From the NCBI GenBank assembly GCA_033439765.1, contig JAULSN010000001.1, positions 4,960,001 to 5,024,000 of the forward strand: a DNA stretch of 64,000 nucleotides, written 5' to 3'. The notes beneath the pieces were generated by a model. That model searched no databases. It had not been told where the DNA came from and saw only the letters and a list, made by a program, of their open reading frames with translations. The DNA comes from Lasiosphaeria ovina. Its lineage: Eukaryota > Ascomycota > Sordariomycetes > Sordariales > Lasiosphaeriaceae. Shown piece after piece: positions 11,601-22,789 of the stretch. Position numbers and translations under genes: made by a program. Numbering within the stretch: position 1 is the first letter of the stretch; every line of letters starts with the position of its first letter.

Positions 11601-14600
11601 CGCCAAAAAGAAAAAGGGGGTGGGGCGGATAGATGACCGGACTTGTGAGGGCGCTCGGCATAGTCCAGGGACTACGCCAATATGTCTCAGAGGAACACAG
11701 CATCAGGTTGAGACCGCATTGGGTCAAGCAGTCTGAGTGACCGCCGGAGCTTCCATGTTACAAGTGATGCCACGTGTGTGCTGTGCTATGTCGGAGAGTT
11801 GTAGTAACGGCGGTCCAATCGCCCATACGTAGCAAAGCTAACTCAGACTTCGAATCCCAAACTTCACCGACATTTTCCCAGTGCTATAGAGGAAACCGCA
11901 GAGCTGGGCTCTGCCATGTAGAGAATTGCAGGGTCTGTTGCAGAGGTTGCAAAGGAAAGGAAAAGGGACAAAAACAAAAACCCCCCTGATCTACGATCGC
12001 GAGAATTTATCGTGTCGACGTGGATCTTGACAAGCATGCAGGGTAAACAGGGCGATGGGCAAATCAACGCATGAAGAGCAAGTTCACACATGCATCGAGT
12101 CATCTGATTGGGCGGGAAGCTTAACTCGCAGTGGCCCGTCCAGATACCTAAGAACGAAAGTCAGGGGGCCAATGAAGTCCGTGTATTGGCAAAAAGGGGC
12201 TTCCTAGGCCCCAGAGAATCCTAGAGTCTAGTGGCAATAAACCTCTGGTCTCGATGGCGAAAACAGGAAAAGCTTGGTAATGTCTTTGTCAGAGGCAATT
12301 GACCCTTGATCCGAAAATGGTCTGAATACTTTCAGAGAGTTGTGCTGTGAATAGCCTCGATGAGATGTCAGGTATATTATCTCAAGGCAAAGTTACTCCC
12401 TGCCTACCTTATTAGCATGAATTGCAATACCGTGGTGAATGTCAGGTCGGGTTTTTTTAACCCACTTCCACAGAAATGTAAAACGGCGGCCGCTACACGT
12501 GTTTATCTGCCTTGATGGCACACATCTAGGTGGTACCGTCGGACACCAGATGGGACAATGTCAATTTTGGCTTATGGCAATTCTTTTTTTTCCTTCTTCG
12601 AGCAGTGATTTGCAATAGGTCATGCCAAGCAAGCAAAAAAGAGCTCAAGGAACCCCCGGAAGGGTGTGGAGGATAGAGAGAAATAGAGAGCGATGCGACC
12701 GATCTCAGGAACAATAAAAGGTCGTATCAGGATGCCGCTTGGCCACAGAGTAGGTTGCCAATGTATATTTGACTTCCGTAGACTGCCGCCAGGTCATTGC
12801 TAGAAATATGGCTCATGTTGGGATTATGCGAGTGACCGAACGGATTTGCGGATCCACGTTCGAGAATGGCCGGAATGATGCGTGAGAACGCCGGATAGTG
12901 GAGTGCAATAAATGGGAATAACAGTAGTACCTATTGAAGACTGCGGTTATGCAACTCTGATTTTGGACTGTGCAACTTGGAATTGGCGACTCGAAAAGTG
13001 GAAGGTTCTGCCAACAGATTCTATCGCATTGCCCTTGCTCAAATGGTGTTCTGTTTCTGTGGACTCGGTAACTAGAGATGATCTCCCAGACGCACCCTGC
13101 CGCCGATCGGTGAAATGCCGGAAATGTGGTTGGGCTACGTTCGAAAACCGGTTGTCTTGTGCAAGGCTGCCACATGGATAAGGCGAGCGGATGAGGCGAG
13201 CCAGTGGCTTTTCGAAAGGAAAGCGCCAATTGGAACCGAAGGCGGGGAGAGTTTGAGTTGATAATCGCCTTCAATAATCTGACAAGAGACATAAAAAGAA
13301 AAAAGGGGTGAAGGAAACACAGATAGAAGGAAGATGGACATTCGTTCAGAGGATGACACTGAGGCGTTTTTGTGTTCCCGCCCTCGTAGGAAAATCCGGG
13401 TCAAGGGGTAACTTGGAATGCAAGTAGGGTCGCCTGTCGGCATGGGAACCTCGCGCATTACGGCGACACAACATCTGCTGGCCGAAGACATCTAGGTGAG
13501 ATGGCAAGCTGCAGTAGCGTTGGAAGGCCAACATATGTTTGCCCAATGAAATGGACATTTCCAGCGGAGAAAGGATGGGATAAGGTTCCATTCGCAGCGA
13601 CTCAGAGAAAGCCATCCACCTCCCTGGTGGCATGTCAAACTTCAAGTTGACCTACACTGGATTTGGTGCTGTCGTCGCTTCCTCTTTTTCGGTCCGGAAT
13701 CGATGACCAGGGTCAGCCGTCCCCGTCGGGGACGCTGGCGGACTGCTCCTTGTCAGCCAATTGTTGGTCATTGGTCAGGCCAGCAGACAAGTGCAGGATT
13801 GGTATTGGTTCGATCGCCGTGAAAGACCCACACCCGTCAAGATCGAAAAGATCTGGGGTTGTCGAGATCGCAAAGCACAGACCACATTATTTCCCGTTTG
13901 GGAATCGCAGCCGCAGTACGCATCACGGAAAATGCCCACGAAACTGGCAGAGAGGAGTCGCCGAGCAGGCGCCTTCCAAGGCACCAGCAGCCTCTGTTGG
14001 CATGAGCATATCAACCTGGCGGATGCTCGGCCTCGCCTTGGGACTGGGAAAGACGGTGGCTGCACCAATCAAGAGTCGAGAAGGCAAGCGAGCGAGTCCC
14101 CGAATCCCCGAGAAACAAAGGTAGATACCGTAACGACTCTACGACAGGCCGTGCCTGCCTCAACCCCAACCTTGAGGCTACTTCACTGCCTACCTTACCT
14201 TGCCTTGGACTGCAGGAGGATGGATGATCCCGCTGGCCTGGCTTGTTCCCGGATCCACAATCTTGCAGACCAAGGTTCATTGTTGGGCTAAATTAGTCCA
14301 GCCAGATGGACGGGTTCTTGCTTGCCGGACGGGCAAGCTTGGCACTCCCCCGTGGGTTCCAAGGGTACTTCGTCCCCCGCAAACCGCTCGTCACCCTCCC
14401 TCGCCAGACACTTCCATAGGTGCCGTATGCGAGACGACGTCCATCATCACATCACCTCTTGGGCTTCTCGGACGGCGCTTACCTCAATGGTCGAGCCTGG
14501 CCTCCAAGGTTCATCGACCTACCTGCGTGTCGCAGCCTCTCTGACCGCCCTGGCCACTCTCATCCATCCTTGTTATCCGTCACGCAATCTCCAAATCCTT

Positions 14601-15140
14601 TTCCCCCCGACCGGTTATGCTTCACTAGGAAAGCGGCCAGGCGTGGTCAACGGCGTCTATATGAAGGCGCGGCCTTCCGCCCCCCTCACTAGTCTAGAGC
14701 TTCTTCCCACACCTATCCACCTTGGACGGTTGGAACTTGATGCCACGCGAGGGCCTTCCGCCAAGTGCTTCGTCTCCGTCCTTACGGAGGCTTCTTTCCT
14801 CTTGGATCCAGACTTGAGACTGTGTCCCCCCTTGCTCACGGCTGTTTTCCCCTTCATGACACGTCCGTACTTCCAGAAAGCGACACCCAAGCATCAGCTA
14901 CCAGGCGTTGCTAGTCAAGTCTCGGCCCGCCGCCTCGTCTAGGACTTCATTCTTAGAGGTATATATCCCAACTTTGCGCCTCGCCTTCGCCGGTAATTAT
15001 TGCTTCGGCGTGCTAAAGGAGCAACAGCCCAATCGGATCCGAACTGAAAAGGCAGGACACTCAACATAACCACCCCCCTCGGAGCCTCCAGGTCGATCAC
15101 CAGGTCACGTCATCGGCAGTTCAGAGGTCACTACGTCGCC
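8680..15140. other. 6.4 kb gene-poor region
   Basis: No open frame here exceeds about 206 codons. None of the translated frames on either strand shows a domain, a conserved motif or consistent splice structure. The left part (about 8.7-11 kb) is relatively A/T-rich with many TA steps. The right part (about 13.7-15.1 kb) is C/T-rich, and its end must hold the CRY-DASH promoter and 5' UTR. It could contain decayed repeats, long UTRs or non-coding transcripts, but I can support none of these directly. Confidence 0.5.
15030..15100. promoter_or_regulatory. GATC-containing elements upstream of CRY-DASH (possible light-response sites)
   Basis: Two GATC cores lie just upstream of the CRY-DASH start: within CGGATCCG at 15034-15041 and within TCGATCAC at 15093-15100. 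White Collar light-response elements in Neurospora contain GATC/GATCGA-type cores. A tetranucleotide is common by chance, so this is only suggestive. Confidence 0.25.
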
Positions 15141-17301
15141 ATGTCGGCTCCAACTAAGATCCTGATATATCTCCTGCGTCGAGACATTCGCATCGCAGAC
15201 AATCCTGTACTCAACCATCTCGTCAGTGCCACGGACCATGGATTCACTCACCTGTTGCCCGTCTATGTTTTCCCTGCCAACCAAACAGAGCTATCCGGCT
15301 TCATCCGAGACGGCGGCAAAAATCCGTACCCCGAGGCCCGGAGCTCGGTAGGCGGGTACTGGAGATGTGGGCCCCATCGAGCCAAGTTCATGGCCGAGGC
15401 CGTCTGGGATCTCAAGAAATCACTCGAGTCTGTTGGTAGTGGCCTGGTCATCCGAGTGGGAATGGTAGCCGATGTCGTTCGAAGCCTGGTTGAAGGGCTG
15501 GCCGAGAAACACCAGAATGTGGGCGGTGTCTGGATGGTGAGCCACGAAGGTACAGAAGAAAAGTTCGACGAACAGGCTGTGTCAGCCTTGTGCGACGGTA
15601 AGGGCGCCGATTTCAAACTGTGGGTGGATGAGAAGTACTTTATCGATGAGTAAGTCGTGAGGCACCCTCCGGTGAACATTTTCTCTAGAATGCTAACGAG
15701 TGAATCCAAGTCGAGATGTCAGCATTGATAAACCGCAAGACCTGCCAGATGTCTTTACGACATATCGGAAATCTGTTGAACCTCTCCGAGAGAAGCCAAG
15801 GGCCGTATTGCCAAGGCCGGAAAACGCATCTTTGCCCCCGATCCTTGACTTATCTGTGGTTCCTCCACAAACCCCGCCGTTTAGCATCCCGGAGACCCTC
15901 GAAGGGCTTGTCGAGGCGTTAACTGGACCGGTGAAGAACTTTCTTCCCAGCGTCCCCAGGTTTCCAAAAAAGGCCGAGTCAGCTCACCCCTTCGAGGGCG
16001 GCGAGACTGCGGCCCATGCACGACTGAGCCATCTCATCAAGTCTGAGGGCATGAAAAACTACAAGGACACTCGGAACGGCCTTATCGGGACCGAGTTCAG
16101 CACAAAGCTGTCGGCTTACCTGGCACAGGGCTGTATCACCGCACGTCAGATCCATCACGCCCTTCTTAGCTACGAGGATGGCACGGACAGCACATTTGAA
16201 CAGGCTGAGGGGTACGGCGCAGGTCAGAACGATGGAACTGCTGCCATCCGATTTGAGCTATTATGGCGAGACTACATGCGACTTTGCCATCAGAAGTTTA
16301 AGCACAAGCTCTTCCGCCTCGAGGGCTTCAAGGACGGGTACAAGGACGATGAGAAGAAGCCGAAATGGAAGTCTGCCGTGGTTGAACAAGCATCGCCGGA
16401 CCAGAATCCCGGGCCGGGTGAGATTTCCAGCATCTTGCAACGATTCATGGCAGGAACGACGGGCATGGGCTTGATCGACGCCTCACAGAGGGAGATGATC
16501 CACACCGGGTACACTTCCAATCGAGCGCGTCAAAATGTGGCCAGTTTCCTTGCCAAACATCTCGGCATTGACTGGAGGTACGGAGCCGAATGGTACGAGA
16601 TGCTGCTGGTTGACTACGACGTGTCATCCAACTGGGCCAACTGGCAGTATGTGTCCGGAGTGGGCAACGACCCCCGTGGTGAGATGCGCATTTTCAACCC
16701 AGTCAAACAGGCGTTTGATTACGACAAGGAGGGAAGATATGTTCGAGCTTGGGTTCCAGAGGTCGACAAGCTGGAAAAGCTTGAGAACGTGTTCCAGGCA
16801 TGGACGGCGTCTGAGGACGAGCTCAGGGCCGCGGGTCTGGAGGACAACATCATGGTCACGGACCCTGTGAAGCGCATCGAATTCTCAGTCGACAGCAAAC
16901 CAGTGAGGCAGAACAAGCGGCCGTACCACAAGCGTAGAGGCGGACGCCAGCTCACCAGCCCGTCGGGAAGCGAGAGCAAACCTTTTGAGGAACAGGAGGG
17001 CCAAGATAGATGGAATGACAGGGGGGCCCAGCAGACGAGCGACAAGTCACAGGGCGTCCCATCCATCCCACCAGCCAATCGGACGAGCGATCCTTTCCGA
17101 GGAGGTCCTCCTCGTGGAGGTGGCTTTGGCCGCGGAGGTCGCAATGGCCACACCAGTTCCGGATATCAAGGCAGGCACCAAGGTGGCTATTACACCGGCC
17201 CAGAAGCTTCGACAAGGGGAATAGGAGGAGCATTTCGTGGACGATATCCCCTCCCTGCTCAAGAACGTCATTGGGGAGCCCCTCTTCAGCACGACGGTTA
17301 G
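15141..17301 (+). CDS. cry: Cryptochrome DASH with RGG-rich C-terminal tail
   Basis: Exons 15141..15649 and 15711..17301 (intron 61 nt, donor GTAAGT, branch gctaac, acceptor ccaag), 699 aa. The N-terminal photolyase-like antenna-binding fold (about 5-170) starts ILIYLLRRDIRIADNP. The FAD-binding helical domain (about 270-510) includes TEFSTKLSAYLAQGCIT and the DASH-type NWQYVSGVGNDPRGEMRIFNP. The tail from about 565 is basic, then Gly/Arg-rich (GGPPRGGGFGRGGRNG), as in Neurospora CRY. By family, CRY-DASH binds FAD and a folate, absorbs blue/UV-A light, and repairs cyclobutane dimers in single-stranded DNA or binds nucleic acid. The frame is closed by TAG at 17299, but the same frame continues afterwards as a coding-looking tail to TGA at 17395 (see findings). 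Confidence 0.96.
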
Positions 17302-17397
17302 GCGCCGTCGACTGTAATGTTTGGGGCGTTGCCCAATATGATGAACTTTGCGCCTGCAGGTGGTTATTATCCATACTATGCGCCCCCGCCGCCTTGA
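17302..17397 (+). other. in-frame tail-like sequence after the CRY-DASH stop codon
   Basis: This is the same reading frame as CRY-DASH, directly after its TAG. It gives 31 sense codons, including MFGALPNMMNFAPAGG followed by YYPYYAPPPP, then TGA at 17395-17397. The Gly/Tyr/Pro composition resembles the end of RNA-binding RGG tails more than a random 3' UTR. Confidence 0.45.
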
Positions 17398-17821
17398 TTT
17401 GCTTTATCTGTCCGTTCCAGAAGGTCTGAGAAATGTCGGAATATGGTGTTGTGCCCGCCGTAGCGGTTGGCTTGGGGATTGTTCTGGTCACTGGGCATTG
17501 CAAGACTGCCTTGACCCAAAGGTTGAAACATGTGGTTTTGGATTTCGCGTTACAGCACCTGTCATTAACTAGAGCTAGCTTAGAGATACGCTCAGCGTGT
17601 ATAGCCTCGCTGGATTTCGCTCTCTGGGACATTTATAACCCTATATAACCAACCCTATTTTAGTAGGATTTATGAGATAGGCTGCTTTCGCATTCGATGG
17701 TCTCCACACAGGTTTTGGTTGCAGTATGTTGTGTTCACGATGTCATAAAAAGCATCTGTAGAATTCCATTCACTCTTCACGCCAAGTCAGCTACCTAACT
17801 ATCCCGTATCTGGCCCGTCAC
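17398..17821. other. convergent 3' flank, no gene seen
   Basis: Between the 3' ends of CRY-DASH (+) and the phosphopantetheinyl transferase (-). The sequence is A/T-rich with no coding signal and is presumed to hold both 3' UTRs. Confidence 0.55.
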
Positions 17822-19024
17822 TCATGTGTCTGCAGACTCGGCAAAGCTGAGCACCTCGTCCAGGGCCAGGATCTCGTAAGGGCCAAGCCTCCACCCCAGC
17901 GCCGTGGCCTTGGTCTCTGGCGTGCGCACCGCGGTGCAGATCATAAAGTCGGGCCCCATGGACCGCAGGCTGATGTTGACGTCGTCGACCTTCTTCCCGC
18001 GGAAGCGGATGTCGATGCTGTTAATGACTTGCGCGTCGTCACTGTCACTGTCGCCGGCGCCATCCTCTCGTGCTGGAACCGTCCACGCGGGCGTCGGGCG
18101 CGGCGCGCGGAAGGCACGGAACTCGAGCTCGCGCAGCCAGGCCGCCAGCAGGGCGTCGCCGGTCAGCTTGACGTAGGCCTCGCGCAGGGCCCACAGGGCG
18201 TAAAAGGCACGCAGGCGGGCGTCGGCGACGTGCTCGGGGGTGATCAAAGCAGCAGCTGCAGCTGCAGCGGCGGGGCTCGGGGTCTGGTACTTGAGGTAGG
18301 CAGCCTCGCCGGGGGCAAACACGTCGGCGTGCATGTCGACGAAGCGGGGCCAGCCGTGGGCGGGCTCGCGCAGGAGCAGCTGCAGGTCGCGGTCGCGGCG
18401 CTCCGAGGTGCACACGACATCGACGCCGACGTCGACGGGGCCCGGGCCGGGCCAGCGGGCGACGGCGACCAGCGCAACGATGCCCGCCTGGTGGCTGACG
18501 TTGAAGGCGACGGGCTCGGCGCCCGTGGCCGGGTGGCGCCACACGGGCTTGGTGCGCGCGTCGCGCGTCATGACGGCCGCCTCGGGCCACGTCGCGCCGG
18601 CGAGCCGCGCTACGGCGTAATGCTTGAGCAGCGCCGAAGCCGCCGCCATCTTGGCATCGCGCACGTGGTAGTACCGCAACACCCCGGCCCGCTCGGCCTC
18701 GGTCAGCAAGGCTAGCGTGCGCGAGGCCTGCGGGGGGGAGGAGGGATGGCCGGTGTGGTCAGCCAAGGGCTCATGGCCATGGTCGTGGTATCACACCACA
18801 TCGCATCGGTTGCCAGGCTGACTGCCGGTCGGGTGCGAAAAAGAAAGGGGTAGAGGAGAGGGGGCAAGGGCGAAAAGGGGCTAGAAGCTTTGCCTTTTGA
18901 CATGGAAACTTACATGGGTCTCGAGGAGTCGCGTCTCAGTGGCTTCGGGCCACCAGGTCCGAGTGTCGAGGATCCACTGGACGAGGAGCGGCTTGGTGTT
19001 GCTGCTTGTCGTTGCCGTCGCCAT
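17822..19024 (-). CDS. npgA: 4'-phosphopantetheinyl transferase (NpgA/Sfp type)
   Basis: Exons 19024..18914 and 18727..17822, minus strand, 338 aa. The donor is GTAAGT, the acceptor is cccgcag, and the junction is in phase 0. Exon 1 carries the N-terminal WILDTRTWWPE segment typical of fungal enzymes. The Sfp-type core motifs are present: EFNVSHQ-like FNVSHQAG, the Mg-binding VGVDVV, and FYALWALREAYVKLTGD in place of the usual W..KEA..K (Arg for the first Lys). An Ala run (AAAAAAAA) sits in the loop between the last two motifs. By family, it moves the phosphopantetheine arm of CoA onto carrier domains of polyketide synthases, non-ribosomal peptide synthetases and alpha-aminoadipate reductase. 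Most filamentous fungi have one such broad enzyme, so it probably serves the whole genome. G+C is locally high. Confidence 0.93.
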
Positions 19025-19999
19025 TTCTCTTGTTGGTTGGTTTGCCTTTTGCAGCCTGTTGCTGTTGTCTTGGCATGTCTAGGTTTCGTTGCCTGTGGTG
19101 AATGGGCCGGATTCGGATTTTGCATGAGCTGATCTATTCATGCAATCTATTCATGCATTGCCAATCGGTCCAATTGACATTTGGTGAACACCTCGGGCAG
19201 TGACCACCTCCTGTATTTCGGCTCTTGGGGGGTGGCCAGTCAGCAGCGGGAGGCGGCCGAGCCCGTGAATTCAAGGTTCTGGCAGCGTAGGGGCTTTGTC
19301 ATATCCATACGGCACGAATACGTAAGGTAGGTATCAACATACTCCGAAATTCACCCCTTGCCCGCTTCCTCCTCTCCATGTTATCTTGATTTCCACCGAT
19401 GAGAGAGGGCTGCCAGTTCCAGTCACACTCCTTGCCAAAGAAACAATAACTAGTCCCCGCGCTAACAAAAGGGAGGGGTGGAGGTGGAAGGAAGATCAAG
19501 AACTGTGATAGCTTGAGGCGTCCGAAGCCGAACCGTTGGGGAAAAGGGGGGAAATGGGGCCTTGTGTCCCAATACGCAGATCCAGTTGACGGTTCGTCCC
19601 GTCCCGCGTATCAATAGATATACAGTTGAGCCGAGACACGTAGGTGGTTTTTTTTTTTTTTACATCCCATAAATTCCATAAATTCGCAAAATACATATTC
19701 TCAGCCATCTCTACGTTTTCACGTTACATATAGGAAGCCCCCTTACCCTGTTCCGCGTCTTGTCGAGGTTGTTTTCACTGACCCTCTGAGAGAACCCTGA
19801 AGTAACCAATTTGAGGATGCCCTGGGCAGGATTGGTTGACTCGTGAGTCCGAGTGGATACATCTAACGGGGCGAATAACAAATGTAACTGTTTTGTACGC
19901 ACATGTATCTGCTTCCTGCACTATGTAGTAGTCTGTTCCAATAACTCCGACCCAAATGCACCGTGACCGATCCCCGTCCCCATAGAGAATTCATGCCGA
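19025..19999. other. intergenic region, no gene seen
   Basis: Upstream flank of the phosphopantetheinyl transferase gene and 3' flank of the signal peptide peptidase gene. A T14 run lies at 19648-19661. No supported coding sequence. Confidence 0.55.
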
Positions 20000-21770
20000 C
20001 TACTCCATTTTGGGAGCGTTGTGACGTGGGGCAGTAATGGAGAAGTGGAAAACCTCGTAGTCGCCGGTTTTCGTCTTCCTTTCGGCTACCGACTTCACTT
20101 TTTCAGTGTCCCCTTCTGCCTCCTCAACAGCCTTCGCCGATTTCTTGTCCTCTGGACTCTTTTGATCGATTTGTTTCACGATCTTGCCGTTGGGATCTAA
20201 CTCAACAATGACATCCTTGGTGTCTAGGCTGCCGTCTTCCGTGTACTCCCATATATCCTTTAGTTCACCACGAACCAAGGCGGTAAGCCAAACGGACCCA
20301 GTCACTCCCGGGACCAAGTAAAGAAGTGCCGGTTGCCCATGATTGGAGACCAAAAGCATGGCCAGAGTTAGGAGCATCCCGAGAGCGTAGCCAACCATGG
20401 ATGCGTAGAAATAGGGCTTCGGAAAAGCCGTGGCGGCAGTTGCTGAACCCGCCGCTGGGATAGGTGAAGCTCGTCCGAGTTTGGTAGTCCAGAATCTGTT
20501 TCCCCACTGGCTTTGAGAATCGACGTAGAGAGCTTTCACTTTTCGATATTGTGTTTCGGTCGTCTTGATTGTCTCTCCCGGCGAACTAGATGTAAGCTCG
20601 GATGTCAACTGGACTGGCTCGAGTTTGATCCTTTTTTGATAAGAAAGGTGCAGGTCGAATCGAAGGGCCAGTCCTATGAGCAGGCCGGGAATAACGATGT
20701 CTCCAAGGCCAAGCATACTGACACCCTTAGTGCCCTGAAAGACCAGTTTTATGGGAGCATCGATTTTTGTTGCCACCGCGATCATGAAAGGGCTGAGTGT
20801 CTAGGTCAGTCGCGAAGTCCGAGAGAATGTGCGGGGAGAAGAGGTGCGGAAAATCTCACGTGTAAAAGACCATGACTATGTCATATACAAAGAGACCAAC
20901 CAGGACCATGGTTCCAATTACAAAAGAGGTGGGAGACATCAGGGCAAACGCAGTGTAGCTGAAGGCAGAGCCTAGAAGATTGGACAAAACGTGCCAGCCC
21001 GTCAAATAGTAGACAATAGCAACCCCGATGGAGACAACAAAACCAAGCAGGTTATTGAGCTTCAGGTTGGAATTAACATTAATTAGGCCGTGCACCGCCA
21101 GCCGGGCTGTCCATTCCTCGGTGAAGAGGTGACGGATTTCCCACACAATCTGGCTTGCACGGTCCGAGAGCCGCAAATTTGACAAAGGCCCAGGGAACGG
21201 AGTTTGCTTTCCCTCGGCCGGGATCTCGGAGTCCTCTTCACTGGGGTGGGTCAGGAACTGACATCGACGGACGGGGTCGATGCGGTAGATTCTGCCGCTG
21301 CGATCTGCCCATATGGTTGGAAACACCAGGCTGGTGAGGATTTCCAAGGCATCCATGGAAGGCCTACCCAAGCTTGCGATGGAGATGGCCGACATGTATA
21401 CACGTAGAATCCGATTCAGGATGTCAGGCTCTTGGAGCCACTCGATGAGGTAGTATAGACCGATAAGAACGGCGCCAGCCATGATGGGAAGCATGATGGC
21501 ATCCGACGCAGCAAACCCCTCGGTAAACTGGTCATCCTTTGGCTTCTTGCCGTTTACATCGCGCTTCGCCGGCGCGGCAGACGGCGGGCGACGGAGTGAG
21601 CCGTGAGCGCCAATCCAAATAATGCCCAAGGCACTGAGGATCACCTGGGCTTCAAATAGAAGAAAGCTTGGCTGAGCTAGCATGCCAAGAGCAAATGGGG
21701 CGGGTGCCGCATCATGGGTTGAGTTTGATAGCCCATCGGTGACGTCGACTGTAGTGTTTCCGGAAGACAT
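20000..21770 (-). CDS. sppA: Signal peptide peptidase, intramembrane aspartyl protease (presenilin family)
   Basis: Exons 21770..20860 and 20792..20000, minus strand, 567 aa. The intron is 67 nt (donor GTGAGA, branch ctgac, acceptor actcag), and splicing rebuilds VFYTPFM. A multi-pass protein: the first catalytic Asp is in the YD motif (Y296-D297, LFVYDIVMVFYT), the second in GLGD (D335, SMLGLGDIVIPG). The PAL motif is QPALLYLVPG (about 458-460). By family, SPP sits in the ER membrane and cuts leftover signal peptides and some tail-anchored proteins within the bilayer. In fungi it also activates membrane-bound regulators. Both aspartates and PAL are present, so it looks active. A hydrophilic Lys/Glu-rich C-terminal tail follows the last helix. 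It is divergent from MED31. Confidence 0.96.
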
Positions 21771-22314
21771 TTCGAGTCCTTGACCTTGGCCCTGAGATGG
21801 AAACGGAGCGTGGTAATCGGAGATGCGAACGACGTGGCAGGGTGTCTGGGCGGCACTGTAGTTCTCGATTTATTGTCCCAAGAGTGAAGAAAAATGTACT
21901 TCCGCGAGGCCAGATGTCCTTCTGTTCGTGTAACCAGAAAAACAAACATAGAAAGAAAGATGTGGGTTTGGACAACAACGGAATGGAAACATGCAAAATA
22001 AATTAGGCTGCGTGTCGTCCCACGGTGGTGGGCGGCCACCTACAGAGCAACTTGGGGAAGCCGGTAGTGGGGGCCGCACGGGCCAGCGTCAACGCCCGCC
22101 AGTGGGTCGTGCCCCACAGTCGGCAGGCAGTTCATCAGGGTTCTTTCAGCTGTCTCCCTGTCTCAGCCTTACTATTTCACGATCCGTCAACCATCAACAC
22201 ACTTCCAACCTCCAATTCATCTATCTACAAAACGAGAACACGATTGTTGCACAGTCACGTCACCAGAAAGGAAACCCAACACACAAAATAGAAGGCACAC
22301 AACTCAACTCGAAA
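21771..22314. promoter_or_regulatory. divergent promoter region, signal peptide peptidase / MED31
   Basis: The 544 bp between two divergent start codons must hold both promoters and 5' UTRs. No coding exon is seen. The right side (22140-22314) is A/C-rich, like fungal 5' leaders. Confidence 0.6.
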
Positions 22315-22789
22315 ATGGCTTCCGGCCCAATGTCGGTGGACAGCTCGACCAAAGAGCCGCCCGCTGAGCCCGGAGCCAATCAGGATGAGCCCAAATACGG
22401 TGGCTACACTCGTTTCGAGCTGGAGCTCGAGGTAGGCACTTTCTTTCCTTTCATTTTATTTTGTTTCGTCCTGTGTCCTCTGTCTAACATTATACCCTGT
22501 CCAGTTTGTCCAGTCGCTTGGCAACCCTCAGTACTTGAACCATCTCGCGACCCGCAAGTTTCTCACTGATGCTCGCTTCGTCGCCTATCTCAAGTACTTG
22601 CTGTACTGGGCTCGCCCGCCCTACCTCAAGTACCTGACGTACCCGGGCCCCACTTTGAAGCATCTCCAGCTCCTCCAGGAGGAGAAATTCCGCGAGAACA
22701 TCATTTCCCCGGAGCTCGTCCACCTGCTCATTGCCGAGGGCATGAAGGCCGGGGTAGAGTGGCATCAAGAGACCGAAACAAAGCCTTGA
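22315..22789 (+). CDS. med31: Mediator complex subunit 31 (Soh1)
   Basis: Exons 22315..22431 and 22505..22789; 133 aa. The intron is 73 nt (donor GTAGGC, acceptor gtccag), phase 0. After a disordered start comes the Med31 core: GYTRFELELEFVQSLGNPQY, then YLKYLLYWARPPYLKYLTYP and the closing EGMKAGVEWH helix, all highly conserved. By family, Med31 is part of the Mediator middle module and links activators to RNA polymerase II in the nucleus. A possible alternative second intron (22754-22830) would replace the last 12 residues by a 45-residue Ser/Asp-rich tail ending at 22968 (see findings). The simple stop at 22789 fits the family best. Confidence 0.95.

Noticed and set aside
11209..11727. 172-codon minus-strand frame in the gene-poor region
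   Set aside because: Translation is low in conserved features and full of isolated Cys/His/Pro; no splice context or homologous motif.
14322..14942. 206-codon plus-strand frame upstream of CRY-DASH
   Set aside because: It overlaps several other frames in C/T-rich DNA and has no domain; more likely promoter/leader sequence.
18029..18715. 228-codon plus-strand frame
   Set aside because: It is the antisense shadow of the G+C-rich phosphopantetheinyl transferase gene; no domain is visible.
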